NCBI GenBank assembly: GCA_028285625.1
Contig: JANQOX010000015.1
Coordinates: forward strand, 1 to 64,000
From: Myxococcota bacterium
GTDB taxonomy: Bacteria > Myxococcota_A > UBA9160 > UBA6930
Direction: 5' to 3'
Length of the DNA stretch: 64,000 bases
Both the position numbers and the translations under genes were made by a program. Below, one piece after another: positions 1 through 10,191 of this stretch. The stretch's first letter is position 1, and every line of letters starts with the position of its first letter. The notes under the pieces were generated by a model that saw nothing but the letters and a program-made list of their open reading frames with translations, ran no database searches and had not been told where the DNA came from.

Positions 1-1340
1 TCGTCCTCAGTACCGGCGCGCAGCTTGCGACGGCCGCGACGTTCTATCAGCCGGGGAAGCTGAACTTCACGACCAGCGACAGCCTCCGGGCGGATGGCGT
101 GGGGACGTTGCTCGATACGTCCTCGATCGAGACGATTTCCGCCTTCGATGATGGCAACAACTGCGGCAGCTGCACGACGACCGCGCGGATCTTCGCCTCG
201 AACGGCGGTGTCGTAGACCTGTCGGGGTTGCTCACGGTCAATTCGCCCCTCAACGCCGACCAGGATCGCCTGGTGTTCAAGGAGACGACCGGCGGCCGGG
301 TGCTGCTCGACTCGCTCCAGTCGGTGGTTCGACCGGGTCAGGCTCGGGTGCGGTTCGAGTCGGACGCATCGACGTTCTCGCTGCCCTCGCTCGTGACCGC
401 CGTGGGGATGGATATGTCCCCGGCGGTGGGCGCCACGTGGGATCTCCCGGAGCTCACGTCCTGGAACGTAGGGAGCGTGACACTCCCGGACTCGACCGAG
501 TTGGCAGCGCCGAAGCTCACCACCCTGAGCAACGTATCCGTGACGCTCGGGGCCGGCTCGCGATTCGAGGCGGGGCTGCTCGCCAACCTGAACGCGAGCA
601 CGATCACGGGGAGCGCCGCCGCTCAGGTGGTTGCTGGCGCGCTGACCGTGGGGACGGGGTCGCAGGTCAACCTCTCGGGCGTGGACACCTCGATTCTCCT
701 CAACGGAAACCTGTCGGTCGCGGGTGGCAGCTTGGCGGCCCAGGCCGGTGCTGAAGTCTCGGTGTTGTCGGACGTGCAGTTCAACGGCACGAGTGAGTCC
801 ACGTTCGACCTGGCGACGGGCATTCTTCGGATGATCGGCTCCGGGCTCCAGTCGCTCGAAGTAGGAGGCGACGACCTGGGCCTGCCGACGAGCACGACCA
901 TCGCGGACAACTTCGGCCTGCCCAACCTCAACTTCGGCATCGGCCAGCTGGTGGTGGGCTCGGACACGACGGCGGCGACGGTCGAGTTGCGCGACGTGAT
1001 CGACAACGGCAACCGCGCCAACGGCAACGAGGCGCTCTACCTCTTTGGTTTGGGCGGCCCCGGCGGGCTTCCCGGGGTCGGCGGCGCGCTCGGGGACATC
1101 ATCCAGCTCTCGAACGGGTCGACCCTCGCGCTGGGTGGCTTGAACGTGTACGTGCTGCAGGGCGACGGACAGGGCGGGAGCGAGTGGATCCTCCTGAACG
1201 ACCTGTTCGTGGGGGCCCCCGCCAGCATCGCGTTCGGCGACGGCTTCCTGCGGCTCGGCTCCGTGCCCGAACCGACCACGCTGGCCATGTGGGCCCTCGC
1301 CGCGTGCTTCTTCGCACGGCGGGCCGGGGCGCGGCGCTAG
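1..1340 (+). CDS. PEP-CTERM sorting-domain surface protein, 5' end outside window
   Basis: The reading frame is open from base 3 with no stop upstream, so this is the C-terminal part (about 445 residues) of a longer protein. The body is Ser/Thr/Gly/Leu-rich with repeated short beta-type patterns, like a beta-solenoid surface protein. It ends with a textbook PEP-CTERM tail: VPEP, a hydrophobic stretch (TTLAMWALAACFF) and a basic end (ARRAGARR). In the known system such tails are recognised in the inner membrane by an exosortase and the protein is delivered to the outer surface or exopolysaccharide matrix. A GTG at 99 could be mistaken for the start, but the frame clearly continues upstream. 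No exosortase gene is in the window. The ligand or function is unknown. Confidence 0.85.
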   Translation, partial: VLSTGAQLATAATFYQPGKLNFTTSDSLRADGVGTLLDTSSIETISAFDDGNNCGSCTTTARIFASNGGVVDLSGLLTVNSPLNADQDRLVFKETTGGRVLLDSLQSVVRPGQARVRFESDASTFSLPSLVTAVGMDMSPAVGATWDLPELTSWNVGSVTLPDSTELAAPKLTTLSNVSVTLGAGSRFEAGLLANLNASTITGSAAAQVVAGALTVGTGSQVNLSGVDTSILLNGNLSVAGGSLAAQAGAEVSVLSDVQFNGTSESTFDLATGILRMIGSGLQSLEVGGDDLGLPTSTTIADNFGLPNLNFGIGQLVVGSDTTAATVELRDVIDNGNRANGNEALYLFGLGGPGGLPGVGGALGDIIQLSNGSTLALGGLNVYVLQGDGQGGSEWILLNDLFVGAPASIAFGDGFLRLGSVPEPTTLAMWALAACFFARRAGARR

Positions 1341-1350
1341 GGGGGCGTTG

Positions 1351-4300
1351 GTGCTCGCACGCACCCACATGGCGCTCGCGGGCTTCGCGCTCGCGTCGGT
1401 GCTGGCGTTCTCGCTGGCGGCGCCGGCTGCTCACGCAGTCGTGTTCACGTCGGATGCCGTGGTCGGTTGCGGCGTTCCGGACTTCGACGGGGACGACGTC
1501 GTCGTCTCCGGTGCGACGCTTACGGTGGGCTGCAACCACGTCTTCCGCTCCCTCACGCTGGTCAATGGGGCCGTCGTCACCCACGCGCCGGCCGATCCCG
1601 AGGGCGTCGACCTGCGTGTCACGTCGGGCGTGCTCATCGATGCGACGTCGGCCATCGACGTGCGTGGGAAGGGGCACCCCGGCTCCGACCTGGGCGTGGG
1701 TGCAGGCCCGTCGGGTGGTGCTGCGGCGCGAGATGCGGCCGGGGGCGGCGGACATGGTGGCTCGGGGGGCGGCTCGGGTGCGGCGCCGGGAGGCCCCATC
1801 CGGGGCGATCCCCTGCTGCCCGGCGAGATCGGTTCGGGCGGCGGCGGCAACGCCGACGGTTTCCCGGCCGGCGTGGGCGGCGCTGGTGGCGGCCGCGTCC
1901 GACTGGTGGTCGATGGGCTGCTCGATCTCGAAGGTGCCATTCTCGCCGACGGCGAGGCGGCCTCGGGGCCCGAGCACGGTGGCGGGGCTGGCGGCGCCAT
2001 CCTGCTCGACGTGAGTTCGCTGTCGGGCGCCGGGTTCCTGCGTGCCGCGGGCGGCGACTCGAGTGGTGCGGGCGCCGGCGGGGGCGGCCGCATTCTCGTG
2101 GGCTACGGCACGGATGCAGGGTTCCTGGGCTTCGGCGCCACGGGTGCACCTGGCGGCACCGGGGCACAGGACGGCGGCGCCGGTACGGCGGCCTTCGTCG
2201 AACGTGCCCCGGGAGGTGACCACCTGCACGTCCACGAGCGCTTTGCGCCGGGCAGGGATGCCGTCGTCGCATTGCCCGCCGTGACGGTGCATGACGGTGG
2301 GCTGCTTCGGTTGGAAGGCGCAAGCCGACTGGCCGTCGACGACTTGACCGTGGCGTCCGGAGCCGCGATTTCGGCCGACGGCAGCGGTCACCCGGGCCGA
2401 CCCCTCGTACCTGGCGAAGGGGATGGCGGCGGCGGCAGCCATCGGACTGGCGGCGGCGGCGGCGGCCACGGTGCGGCTGGAGGCGACTCGGCGGTCGCGA
2501 CCGGTGGCGTTGCCTACGGCGACCCGCTCGAGCCCACCGAGCTTGGCTCGGGGGGTGGAGGCAATGCCGACGACTTCCCCCGTGGCGGCGGCGGCACGGG
2601 CGGGGGTGCCGTTCGGGTCGAGGTTTCGGGGACGCTTCTGAACGACGGCGTCGTCTCGGCCGACGGCGCCCCAGCGCAGGGCCCCGAGGACGGCGGCGGC
2701 GCGGGTGGCTCGGTCTGGATCACGACCGGCCGGCTCGAGGGTACCGGGCTATTCCGGGCCGACGGCGGGTCCGGCGGCAGTGCGGGTGGCGGCGGCGCCG
2801 GCGGCCGGGTTGCGATCGCGTACGACGACGCGAGCAGTTACTCGGCCTTCGGGTCGGCATCCGCGGCGGGGGCTTCGGGGCAGACTCCGGGTGGGCGCGG
2901 CACCGTTGCGTTCATCGATACCTCGGTGGCAGGCAGTCAGCTCCGCGTCTTCCAGCGCATGACGCCTCCCGCGAGCGGCGCGCTTCGCTTCGAGCGCATC
3001 ACGGTCGAGCCGGGCGGCGTGCTCGAAGTCGAGGGCGCGGGTGCGCTGTCTGCAGACCGCATCGACGTTCGCGGCGGCGGGTCGATCCAGGCAGATGGCA
3101 CCGGTGAGCCGGGCGGTCGGGCTGCCGCGGGCGCGGGCCAGGGGGGCGGTGCGACCCATCGCTCGAGTGCCGGTGGCGGCGGCCATGGCGGAGCCGGTGG
3201 CGCCGGCACCACGGCCGCCGGTGGCGGTACATACGGTTTGCCCGACGCGCCCACCGATCTCGGTTCGGGCGGCGGCGGCAACGCCGATGGCTTTCCCGAG
3301 GGTCGTGGCGGCGATGGCGGCGGGGCGCTGCGCATCTTCGCGCGCGACCTGCTCTCGATCGAAGGACGCGTAGGCGCCGATGGTGACGACGCGACGGGCG
3401 AGGAGTCCGGCGGCGGTTCGGGCGGGTCGATCTGGGTGACCGCGGGCACGATCGCCGGTGCAGGCATTGTCTCGGCCGCCGGCGGCGAGGGAACTACCAC
3501 GGGTGGCGGCGGAGGGGGCGGACGCGTCGCGCTCTACGTCTGCGACGGGACCTCATGGGCCGGGACGACCGACGTGGGCGGCGGCAACGGAGCAGGCGAC
3601 GGCACGTTCGTCGAGCCCGCGTGCGGCACGGGCGACGACACGGCGCCGGGGCCGGTCTCGATCCTAATCGATCCGGCGGGCAGCGGTGAGGCGGTGTCGA
3701 TCGACTGGTCTGCCTACGACCTGCTCGCGAACGGCGGCGACATCGACTTCTTCACGGTCCATCTCGCCACCACCAACTTTGCCGATGCTGCGACGGTCGC
3801 GCCGATCACCACGGTGCCGGGCTGGAAGCAGGGCTTCGAAGCGCTCGGGCTCGTCCGCGGTCAGCAGGTCTTCGTGGCGGTCGTTGCCGTCGACTTCGCG
3901 GGCAATGCCGATACGGCCGTTACACCGGTTGCGACCACGCCCGTCGACGTCGAGGCGCCCGAAGACCCCGCCCAGCTCGATCTCACGCCGCTCGGCGACC
4001 AGATCGATGTCGCCTTCCCCGCTTCGACCTCGGGCGACGTCGACCGCTACCGCGTCTTCCTCGACGGGGTCCCGGCGACCGAGATCCCGGCCGGAGGGCC
4101 GCTCGCCACGAGCCTCACGAACCTCGATCCCGCCAGCACCTACCTCGTGCGAGTCACCACGGTCGATCTCGATGGCAACGAGAGCGCTGGCATCAGCGAG
4201 CAGGCGGTCACCTTCCTGCCCAACCCCACCGGCGTATCGGCCGAAGCTTTCAGCGGCCGCGTTCGCGTGCGCTGGGACGAGTTGGTTCCCGATGATCTCG

Positions 4301-7300
4301 TCGCCGCCTACCGCGTCTACGTCGACGACGCCGCGTTCGCTTCGGTCGCGGGTCGAACACCGGTGGCATCGGTCCCCCGTGGCGCCAACGAGGTCGAGGT
4401 CTCGGGGCTGCAGAACGGCACGACCTACTTCATCGGCGTGACGGCGCTCAACGTCGGGGGCGGCGAAGCTCCCGACGTCACCGCGGTTTCCGCGACGCCC
4501 CTGCCCGACACGGTAGGCCCGGTGGTCGGTGCCTTCCGGTTTGGTGCCAGCGACCTCCTGGATGGGTTCGAGATCGCTGCACCTGGGCAACTCGAGGTCG
4601 AGGCCAGCGATCCCTCTGGCGTGGCGCGGGTAGAGTTCGAGCTCGAGAGTGCGGGTGGCGCGCCCGAGGTTCTCGGCGTGCTCACGGGCGCGCTCGGCGT
4701 CTATCAACTCGGGCTGGATCTCGTGGGCCGCCTCCCCGGGGCGTATGTGCTGCGGGCCCGGGTCTTCGATACCCAGGGCAACGAGACGGCGGTTCCCTTC
4801 AATGTGACGCTGACGCGGTCTCCGCCCGCGGCACCGATCTTGACTTCACCCGAGAGCGGGCTGCTCACCGGGAACCCGACCGTCAACGTGTCGGGAACGG
4901 CTGAGCCCGATGCGACAGTGATCCTGCTGGTGAACGGCGTGGCGCAAGGCGCCCTGGAGCCAAACGCATCGGGTGCGTTCTCCTCTCAAGTCCCCCTGCA
5001 GGTCGGCGTCAACACCATCGTTGCGCTTGCCATCAACGTGGTCGGCCCGGGTCCAGGGACGTTGCCCGTATCGGTCACGCTCGACGACTCCCAGCCCGAG
5101 TCGCCCTTCGCCGTGGCGGCTGCCCCGCGCGCCGGCGGCGAGGTGCTCGTGTCGTGGCTGTGGGACGACGACGGCCGGGTCGCGCGTTTCGACGTTTACC
5201 GGTCGACAGCGCCCTTCAGCGACCCCGCGACGGCGCAGAAGCTCACGCCGACCCCCCAGGTCGATGCGTCCCTGCTCGACCTCCCGCCGTCCGACGGCAC
5301 CTACTTCTACGGGATCGTCGCCGTGACCGACGGCGGCCAACGCAGTGCGCTCTCCGAGGTCGCAGAGGCGCGCGCCGACTCGTTGGCACCGCGGGCGGTC
5401 CTGCTCGCGTTCGAAGCGCAGGGGCCGCAGGATCCCGGGTCCGGGCGCACGGGTCCGGGTGGCGTCGTCGTCTCGCTCGAGATGAGCGAGCCGCTGCTGG
5501 CGACTCCCTTCCTCAGCATTGTTCCCGATGGTGGGGTTCCGATCCCCGTCGCGCTGTTCGCGACCAGCGATGTCGACTACACGGGAGCCTTCCAGATCAC
5601 CGACAGCACGCCCAGCGGTACGGCGTTCGCGGTGCTCTCTGCACGCGATCCCGCCGGTAACCGCGGAAGCGCGATCGACGCGGGCGGCACCCTCGAGATC
5701 GACGTGGATGGCCCACAGATGACCTCCCTCGTGATCAGCCCTGCGGACCCGATTGCGACGGACGCGGTGAACCCCACCGAGGTCGAGATCGACTTCGTGC
5801 TGAGCGAGCGTCCCGATGGCGACTTCTTCGACGTGCTCACGTTCGAGCTCTCCGGGGATGGGCGGGCGCCCGAGCCGATCGGACTGCCTACGACCACCGA
5901 CCCCGACGGGCTGCTGTGGAGGGCGCTCTTCACGTTGCCCGCCGATGCCGGGCAGGCGGCGCCCGAGATGCTGGCGTTTGCGTTCGAAGCGCGAGACGAC
6001 CTCGGCAACGTGGGCAACGAGATCGCAGCCCCGAACGACTTCCAGGTCTTCCAGGGCAGCCTGCCCCCGCTCGATCCGCCCGATGGGCTGGCGGCGTCTC
6101 CCCTCCCGGGTGGCGACGTGCGCTTCTCCTTCGACGCCGTCGGGGGGGCCGCCTCCTACCAGGTGTTCCGGACCGCCGCGGGCGATCCCGCGGGTCCGCT
6201 CCTGCCGTTGGGGTCGCCGATCACCGAGCTCGAGTTCGTCGACACACCGCCGACCGATGGCGCCTACGTCTACTCGGTCTCGAGCATCCGTGTCGTGGGT
6301 GCCCAGACGGCCGAGAGCGCGCCGCGCCAGCCGGGCGCGGGTGTCAGTGCCGACTCGGTCGTTCCCGGCGCGCCCAGCGGCCTCGCCCTCGAGTTCTTCC
6401 CCCAAGGCATGCAGGCCACCTGGGCGGCGCCCGCAGGCGAGCCGGGTTCCACCCGGTATCGCCTGTACCGTGGAGCGCGCGACGAGGGCGTGCCACTCGA
6501 CCCCGCCGGCCTCACGCCCATTCTCGACGACATCGCCCAGCTGTTCGCGCTCGACCGCAGCCCGTCCGACTCCGAGTTCAGCTACGTCGTCACGGCGGTC
6601 GATTCCGCGGGTAACGAGTCGGGGCCGTCCAATACGGTGCGCCTCAACCCGGGGCTGCTGCCGGTCCAGAACCTCGAGGTCCGCCAGACCGGGTCGAGCG
6701 CGCCGCTTCTGAGCTTCACGCACCCCAGCCCGAGTGTGGTGGCCTTCCGGGTGAGCGTGGACACACCCGGCGGCGCCGTCGTGCTCGGCCAGGTGGCCAC
6801 GCCCTCGTTCAACGATGCGACCTGGCCCGGGGGTGAGCGCATCTACAGCGTCGTCGCCATCGACGGGGGCGGTGCCGAGAGCCTCGCGCGCACGGTTCGC
6901 CTGCCCGACGCCGGCTTCACGCGCGACGACACGACGCTCTACCGCGGCATCTTCAACGGCATCGACTACGACGTCTCACTGGCTTCCGGTGCGGCGATCG
7001 ATGGTGCCGTGCTCGAGGTCGAGGTCGCGGGCCGCACCCTTCGATCCGAGCCCTTCGACCTGACCGCGGGTGCGAGTGCGCCCGTCCAGGTGGTGGTCGG
7101 TGGGCGCGCCGACCTGGCGGGGAGCGAGGCGCTCGTGGCGCGGCTGCTGGTGACCGCGACCACCGGCGAGCGGTCGGTGCAGGAGCGCTTCGGCGCGATC
7201 GCCGTGGCGGACGACACCCTCGCGTACTTCGTCGAGGGGCAGAACTTCACAAAGGGCGGCCTCGGTGAGGTGCGCTTCCGCGTCGAGAATACCAGCGAGA

Positions 7301-10191
7301 TCGCCACGCAGATCCTCACTGCGGTCTCGGCGGGGACTGCGAACTCCCCGGACGTTCGGGTGCTGTTGCTCGACGACGACGACAACGTGCTCTCGACCAC
7401 GGCCTACCTGCAGGACACGGGTCCGGGTGTCTCGCGCCTTCCGAACGGGCAGACCGCGGCGACGGTCGCGCCGGGTGGGTCGTTCACCTCGTCGTTCTTC
7501 TCGATTCCCGTTCCGGGCAATGCGCCCGACGTCGTTCGGTTGGCGCTCGAGATCGACCGGCTCCACGTGGGCCTCGGGACCCCGGCCGCCGAGTCGATCG
7601 AGGGCGGCCGCGCCTTCGGCTTCCAGGAGATCGAAGACCCCGCCTATGTGGGCGATGTGACCGCGATCGATCCGGCAATCTCGAGCGGCGACGTGCCCGT
7701 GAGGATCACGGGCCAGGCGATCGAGACGTTCTCTGGCGCGCTCGTCGGCAATGCGCCGCTCGAGATCGTGTTGCGGGCTGGGAGCTTCGAGCAGCGGATC
7801 CCCGTCGTGGCGGACGAGGACGGCACGTTCGCATACGACTACCAGCCCGGACCGACCGAGTCGGCCGCATACGACGTGTCCGTGATCTTCCCGGGTCAGC
7901 TGGCCCGTCCCGTGCACGGGCAGTTCCAGATCGGTCGGCTGCTCGTGACGCCCGCATCCGTGATCTATCGCTCGCCCCGGAACCTGACGACTGCGCTCGA
8001 TCTCACGGTTTCGGCGGGGCCGGGGTTGTCGTTCTCTGGGGTGGGGCTCGGTTGTCCCGGAGAACCGCTGGAGCTTCCCTCGGGAATCGAGGTGACGCAG
8101 GCCGGGGGCCCGTTGGATCTCGGTGCAGGGGGGAGTGGCGTTCTCGCGCTCACGATCGACGCGCTGGCCGAAGCCCCGGCCGCGGGCGTCTTCGCGCTTC
8201 CGATCTGCGCGGCCAGCGCGGGCACCGACCCGATCGCGGTGGTCCCCGTCACCTTCCAGCTGTCCGCGGCAGCGCCGTCGGTCTTCCCGGTGCCGAGCCT
8301 GCTGCGGGCGGGCCTGGTGCAGGGTGAGACGCGTACGCGCAGCCTCCGCATCGAGAACCGCGGGCTCGCGCCACTGGTCGACGCCGCGGTCGAGCTCTTG
8401 AACGCACAGGGCACGGGGCCTGCCGCTCCGTGGATCACACTCGGCTCGCCGGCGAACCTCGGCGACGTCGAGGTGGGCCAGTCTCGCACGGTCCTGGTGT
8501 CGTTTGCGCCAGCCGCGGATGAACCCACCGGGTTCACAGACTTCCTGGTCCGCATCCGCGGCGAGGGTGAGGCGCCCGTGGACGTTCCCGGGACGGCATC
8601 CGTCGTGCAGGACGGCGAGGGCGGGGTGCTGTTCCACGTGTCCGACATCTATACGGCCACGCTCGATGGCGCTGGGGACATCATCCAAGGCCTCGAAGGG
8701 GCCCGCATCCGCATCCAGAACGAAGACGTCGCGACCGTCGAGTTCGCCGGAGAAACCGACGCGTTCGGCGAGCTCGCCTTCCCGGTGATTCCGGCCGGGA
8801 CCTACCTGGTCCGAGCTTCGGCCCTCGACCACGACGATGTCTTCCGCCGCATCGAAGTGCTACCGGGCATCACCAGCACCGAGGAGATCTTCCTCACCAA
8901 TCGACTCGTCACCGTCGAGTGGGAGGTGCGCGAGATCTCGATCGAGGACCGCTACGAGATCCTCCTCGAGGCCACCTTCGAGACCGACGTCCCCGCCGCG
9001 GTGGTGGTGCTCGAGCCCGCGGGCGTCCAGCTCCCTGATCTGAAGGCTGGTGAGACTTTCCTGGGCGAGCTGCGCGTGACGAACCATGGCCTCATTCGGG
9101 CCGACGGTCTGATTGCCAACCTCCCACAGTCAGATGAGTTTCTGAGGTTCGACTTCCTTGCCACGCTGCCTGAGGTGCTCGCTGCGGGTGAGTCATTGGT
9201 GATTCCGTACAGGATCACCGCGCTTCGCGATCTCTCCCCGGGCGGCGCGAGCGACGGAACCGGCGCCGGGATCGTGGGGTGCTCGTACCAGAGGCCGTCT
9301 TGCGTCCAGTACCGGTACGAATGTGCGAACGGGTTCATCGCCTCAAGTGCGACGTGCACCAATTTCTACCGTCACTTCCAAGGCTGTGGCGGCGCGTGGG
9401 CGCCCAGCTCGCCGCCAGCGCTAGTCGGCGGAGGCGGCGGCGGGGGTGGGGGGCCACGCACCTCCACACCGCGTGCCACGCCGATATCCGGCCAGTGCGC
9501 GGATGAGATTTGTGGGGAGGATGCAAGACCCTATACGACGAAATGCGACATCGACGTTGGGAAGATCGTGCTCGGTGTTCTCGGTGCCCTGGGCGACTTT
9601 GAGTTCGGCGCTGGCGACCTCGGTTCGGGGAGTTGCGAAATCCTCCATACCCCAGTGTGCTGCGAGTCAAGCGCGTCGACGGCCGACCTGCAGACGATCA
9701 CAGGTGTGTATGACATCAACGAAGTGATCGAGGATGACATCCCGGTGATTGCAGGGCTCATCAAGAAGGCCCTCAAGAAGATCTTCAAGAAGGGCAAGTT
9801 CAAGAAGCTGCTCGACAACATCCCCGATCTCAAGGTGATCACGAAGATCACTATCGATGCGTCGCTGGACGTTCTCGGTGTCATCAACGACTGTGACGGT
9901 CGCCAGTGCCCTTCGGTTAGAGACGGTGGGACGATCAGCTATGAGCTGGAAGGCGGCGGCTTCTGGAAGGTCAAAGGAAAGCTGATCGGCTTCTTGGGTG
10001 TGAAGGGCCGAGGCGACGGGACCATCGCGACGAGGGTCGATTGCGACAAGAACGAGCTCGTCGTCACGATCAAACAGACCGGAGTCAAGATCCGGATCTC
10101 CGCCAACATCCTGGGGTTGCCGCTCGACGACCCCCTGCTCGTGCCCGTCGTTGCTCCGAAGACGGTCACGGTGAGGATTCCACTACCGTGA
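1351..10191 (+). CDS. Giant secreted Gly-rich repeat / fibronectin-III-like protein
   Basis: 2946 residues. I chose the GTG start because AGGGGGG lies 5 bases upstream; TTG 1348 and ATG 1369 are in-frame alternatives. A Sec signal peptide ends at AHA (residue 29). Residues ~108-764 hold three Gly-rich repeats, each with GSGGGGNAD(G/D)FP. Residues ~770-2000 contain serial Fn3/Ig-like beta domains (patterns such as YRVYVD and TYFIGV). Residues ~2410-2500 resemble a carboxypeptidase-regulatory or CnaB-type domain (GAGDIIQG, FPVIPAGTYLVRA), followed by a CARDB-like segment. The last ~330 residues carry about 14 cysteines, a run of nine glycines and a Lys-rich amphipathic helix (2802-2824), and their DNA is visibly less GC-rich. 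There is no PEP-CTERM, LPXTG or autotransporter tail, so the mode of surface attachment is unclear. The next gene overlaps its stop by 4 bases. Probably an adhesin or matrix protein; the exact role is unknown. Confidence 0.85.
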   Translation: MLARTHMALAGFALASVLAFSLAAPAAHAVVFTSDAVVGCGVPDFDGDDVVVSGATLTVGCNHVFRSLTLVNGAVVTHAPADPEGVDLRVTSGVLIDATSAIDVRGKGHPGSDLGVGAGPSGGAAARDAAGGGGHGGSGGGSGAAPGGPIRGDPLLPGEIGSGGGGNADGFPAGVGGAGGGRVRLVVDGLLDLEGAILADGEAASGPEHGGGAGGAILLDVSSLSGAGFLRAAGGDSSGAGAGGGGRILVGYGTDAGFLGFGATGAPGGTGAQDGGAGTAAFVERAPGGDHLHVHERFAPGRDAVVALPAVTVHDGGLLRLEGASRLAVDDLTVASGAAISADGSGHPGRPLVPGEGDGGGGSHRTGGGGGGHGAAGGDSAVATGGVAYGDPLEPTELGSGGGGNADDFPRGGGGTGGGAVRVEVSGTLLNDGVVSADGAPAQGPEDGGGAGGSVWITTGRLEGTGLFRADGGSGGSAGGGGAGGRVAIAYDDASSYSAFGSASAAGASGQTPGGRGTVAFIDTSVAGSQLRVFQRMTPPASGALRFERITVEPGGVLEVEGAGALSADRIDVRGGGSIQADGTGEPGGRAAAGAGQGGGATHRSSAGGGGHGGAGGAGTTAAGGGTYGLPDAPTDLGSGGGGNADGFPEGRGGDGGGALRIFARDLLSIEGRVGADGDDATGEESGGGSGGSIWVTAGTIAGAGIVSAAGGEGTTTGGGGGGGRVALYVCDGTSWAGTTDVGGGNGAGDGTFVEPACGTGDDTAPGPVSILIDPAGSGEAVSIDWSAYDLLANGGDIDFFTVHLATTNFADAATVAPITTVPGWKQGFEALGLVRGQQVFVAVVAVDFAGNADTAVTPVATTPVDVEAPEDPAQLDLTPLGDQIDVAFPASTSGDVDRYRVFLDGVPATEIPAGGPLATSLTNLDPASTYLVRVTTVDLDGNESAGISEQAVTFLPNPTGVSAEAFSGRVRVRWDELVPDDLVAAYRVYVDDAAFASVAGRTPVASVPRGANEVEVSGLQNGTTYFIGVTALNVGGGEAPDVTAVSATPLPDTVGPVVGAFRFGASDLLDGFEIAAPGQLEVEASDPSGVARVEFELESAGGAPEVLGVLTGALGVYQLGLDLVGRLPGAYVLRARVFDTQGNETAVPFNVTLTRSPPAAPILTSPESGLLTGNPTVNVSGTAEPDATVILLVNGVAQGALEPNASGAFSSQVPLQVGVNTIVALAINVVGPGPGTLPVSVTLDDSQPESPFAVAAAPRAGGEVLVSWLWDDDGRVARFDVYRSTAPFSDPATAQKLTPTPQVDASLLDLPPSDGTYFYGIVAVTDGGQRSALSEVAEARADSLAPRAVLLAFEAQGPQDPGSGRTGPGGVVVSLEMSEPLLATPFLSIVPDGGVPIPVALFATSDVDYTGAFQITDSTPSGTAFAVLSARDPAGNRGSAIDAGGTLEIDVDGPQMTSLVISPADPIATDAVNPTEVEIDFVLSERPDGDFFDVLTFELSGDGRAPEPIGLPTTTDPDGLLWRALFTLPADAGQAAPEMLAFAFEARDDLGNVGNEIAAPNDFQVFQGSLPPLDPPDGLAASPLPGGDVRFSFDAVGGAASYQVFRTAAGDPAGPLLPLGSPITELEFVDTPPTDGAYVYSVSSIRVVGAQTAESAPRQPGAGVSADSVVPGAPSGLALEFFPQGMQATWAAPAGEPGSTRYRLYRGARDEGVPLDPAGLTPILDDIAQLFALDRSPSDSEFSYVVTAVDSAGNESGPSNTVRLNPGLLPVQNLEVRQTGSSAPLLSFTHPSPSVVAFRVSVDTPGGAVVLGQVATPSFNDATWPGGERIYSVVAIDGGGAESLARTVRLPDAGFTRDDTTLYRGIFNGIDYDVSLASGAAIDGAVLEVEVAGRTLRSEPFDLTAGASAPVQVVVGGRADLAGSEALVARLLVTATTGERSVQERFGAIAVADDTLAYFVEGQNFTKGGLGEVRFRVENTSEIATQILTAVSAGTANSPDVRVLLLDDDDNVLSTTAYLQDTGPGVSRLPNGQTAATVAPGGSFTSSFFSIPVPGNAPDVVRLALEIDRLHVGLGTPAAESIEGGRAFGFQEIEDPAYVGDVTAIDPAISSGDVPVRITGQAIETFSGALVGNAPLEIVLRAGSFEQRIPVVADEDGTFAYDYQPGPTESAAYDVSVIFPGQLARPVHGQFQIGRLLVTPASVIYRSPRNLTTALDLTVSAGPGLSFSGVGLGCPGEPLELPSGIEVTQAGGPLDLGAGGSGVLALTIDALAEAPAAGVFALPICAASAGTDPIAVVPVTFQLSAAAPSVFPVPSLLRAGLVQGETRTRSLRIENRGLAPLVDAAVELLNAQGTGPAAPWITLGSPANLGDVEVGQSRTVLVSFAPAADEPTGFTDFLVRIRGEGEAPVDVPGTASVVQDGEGGVLFHVSDIYTATLDGAGDIIQGLEGARIRIQNEDVATVEFAGETDAFGELAFPVIPAGTYLVRASALDHDDVFRRIEVLPGITSTEEIFLTNRLVTVEWEVREISIEDRYEILLEATFETDVPAAVVVLEPAGVQLPDLKAGETFLGELRVTNHGLIRADGLIANLPQSDEFLRFDFLATLPEVLAAGESLVIPYRITALRDLSPGGASDGTGAGIVGCSYQRPSCVQYRYECANGFIASSATCTNFYRHFQGCGGAWAPSSPPALVGGGGGGGGGPRTSTPRATPISGQCADEICGEDARPYTTKCDIDVGKIVLGVLGALGDFEFGAGDLGSGSCEILHTPVCCESSASTADLQTITGVYDINEVIEDDIPVIAGLIKKALKKIFKKGKFKKLLDNIPDLKVITKITIDASLDVLGVINDCDGRQCPSVRDGGTISYELEGGGFWKVKGKLIGFLGVKGRGDGTIATRVDCDKNELVVTIKQTGVKIRISANILGLPLDDPLLVPVVAPKTVTVRIPLP
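1672..3640 (+). repeat. Three tandem ~715-bp Gly-rich coding repeats
   Basis: Unit 1 runs 1672-2385 (238 codons), unit 2 runs 2386-3102 (239 codons), and unit 3 starts at 3103 and fades near 3640. Each unit opens with G(H/E)PG, has a GGGGHG(G/A) stretch and the signature GSGGGGNAD(G/D)FP, then a beta segment ending in a GGGGGR(V/I) stretch. Units 1 and 2 close with a short beta domain that is replaced in unit 3. The period is constant to one codon although the units have diverged, so the duplication is old and probably kept by selection on fold spacing. Confidence 0.8.

Noticed and set aside
4846..8832. Long minus-strand frames (625 and 618 codons) under the giant gene
   Set aside because: Same reason: antisense shadows of a GC-rich coding sequence, with low-complexity Arg/Gly/Asp composition.
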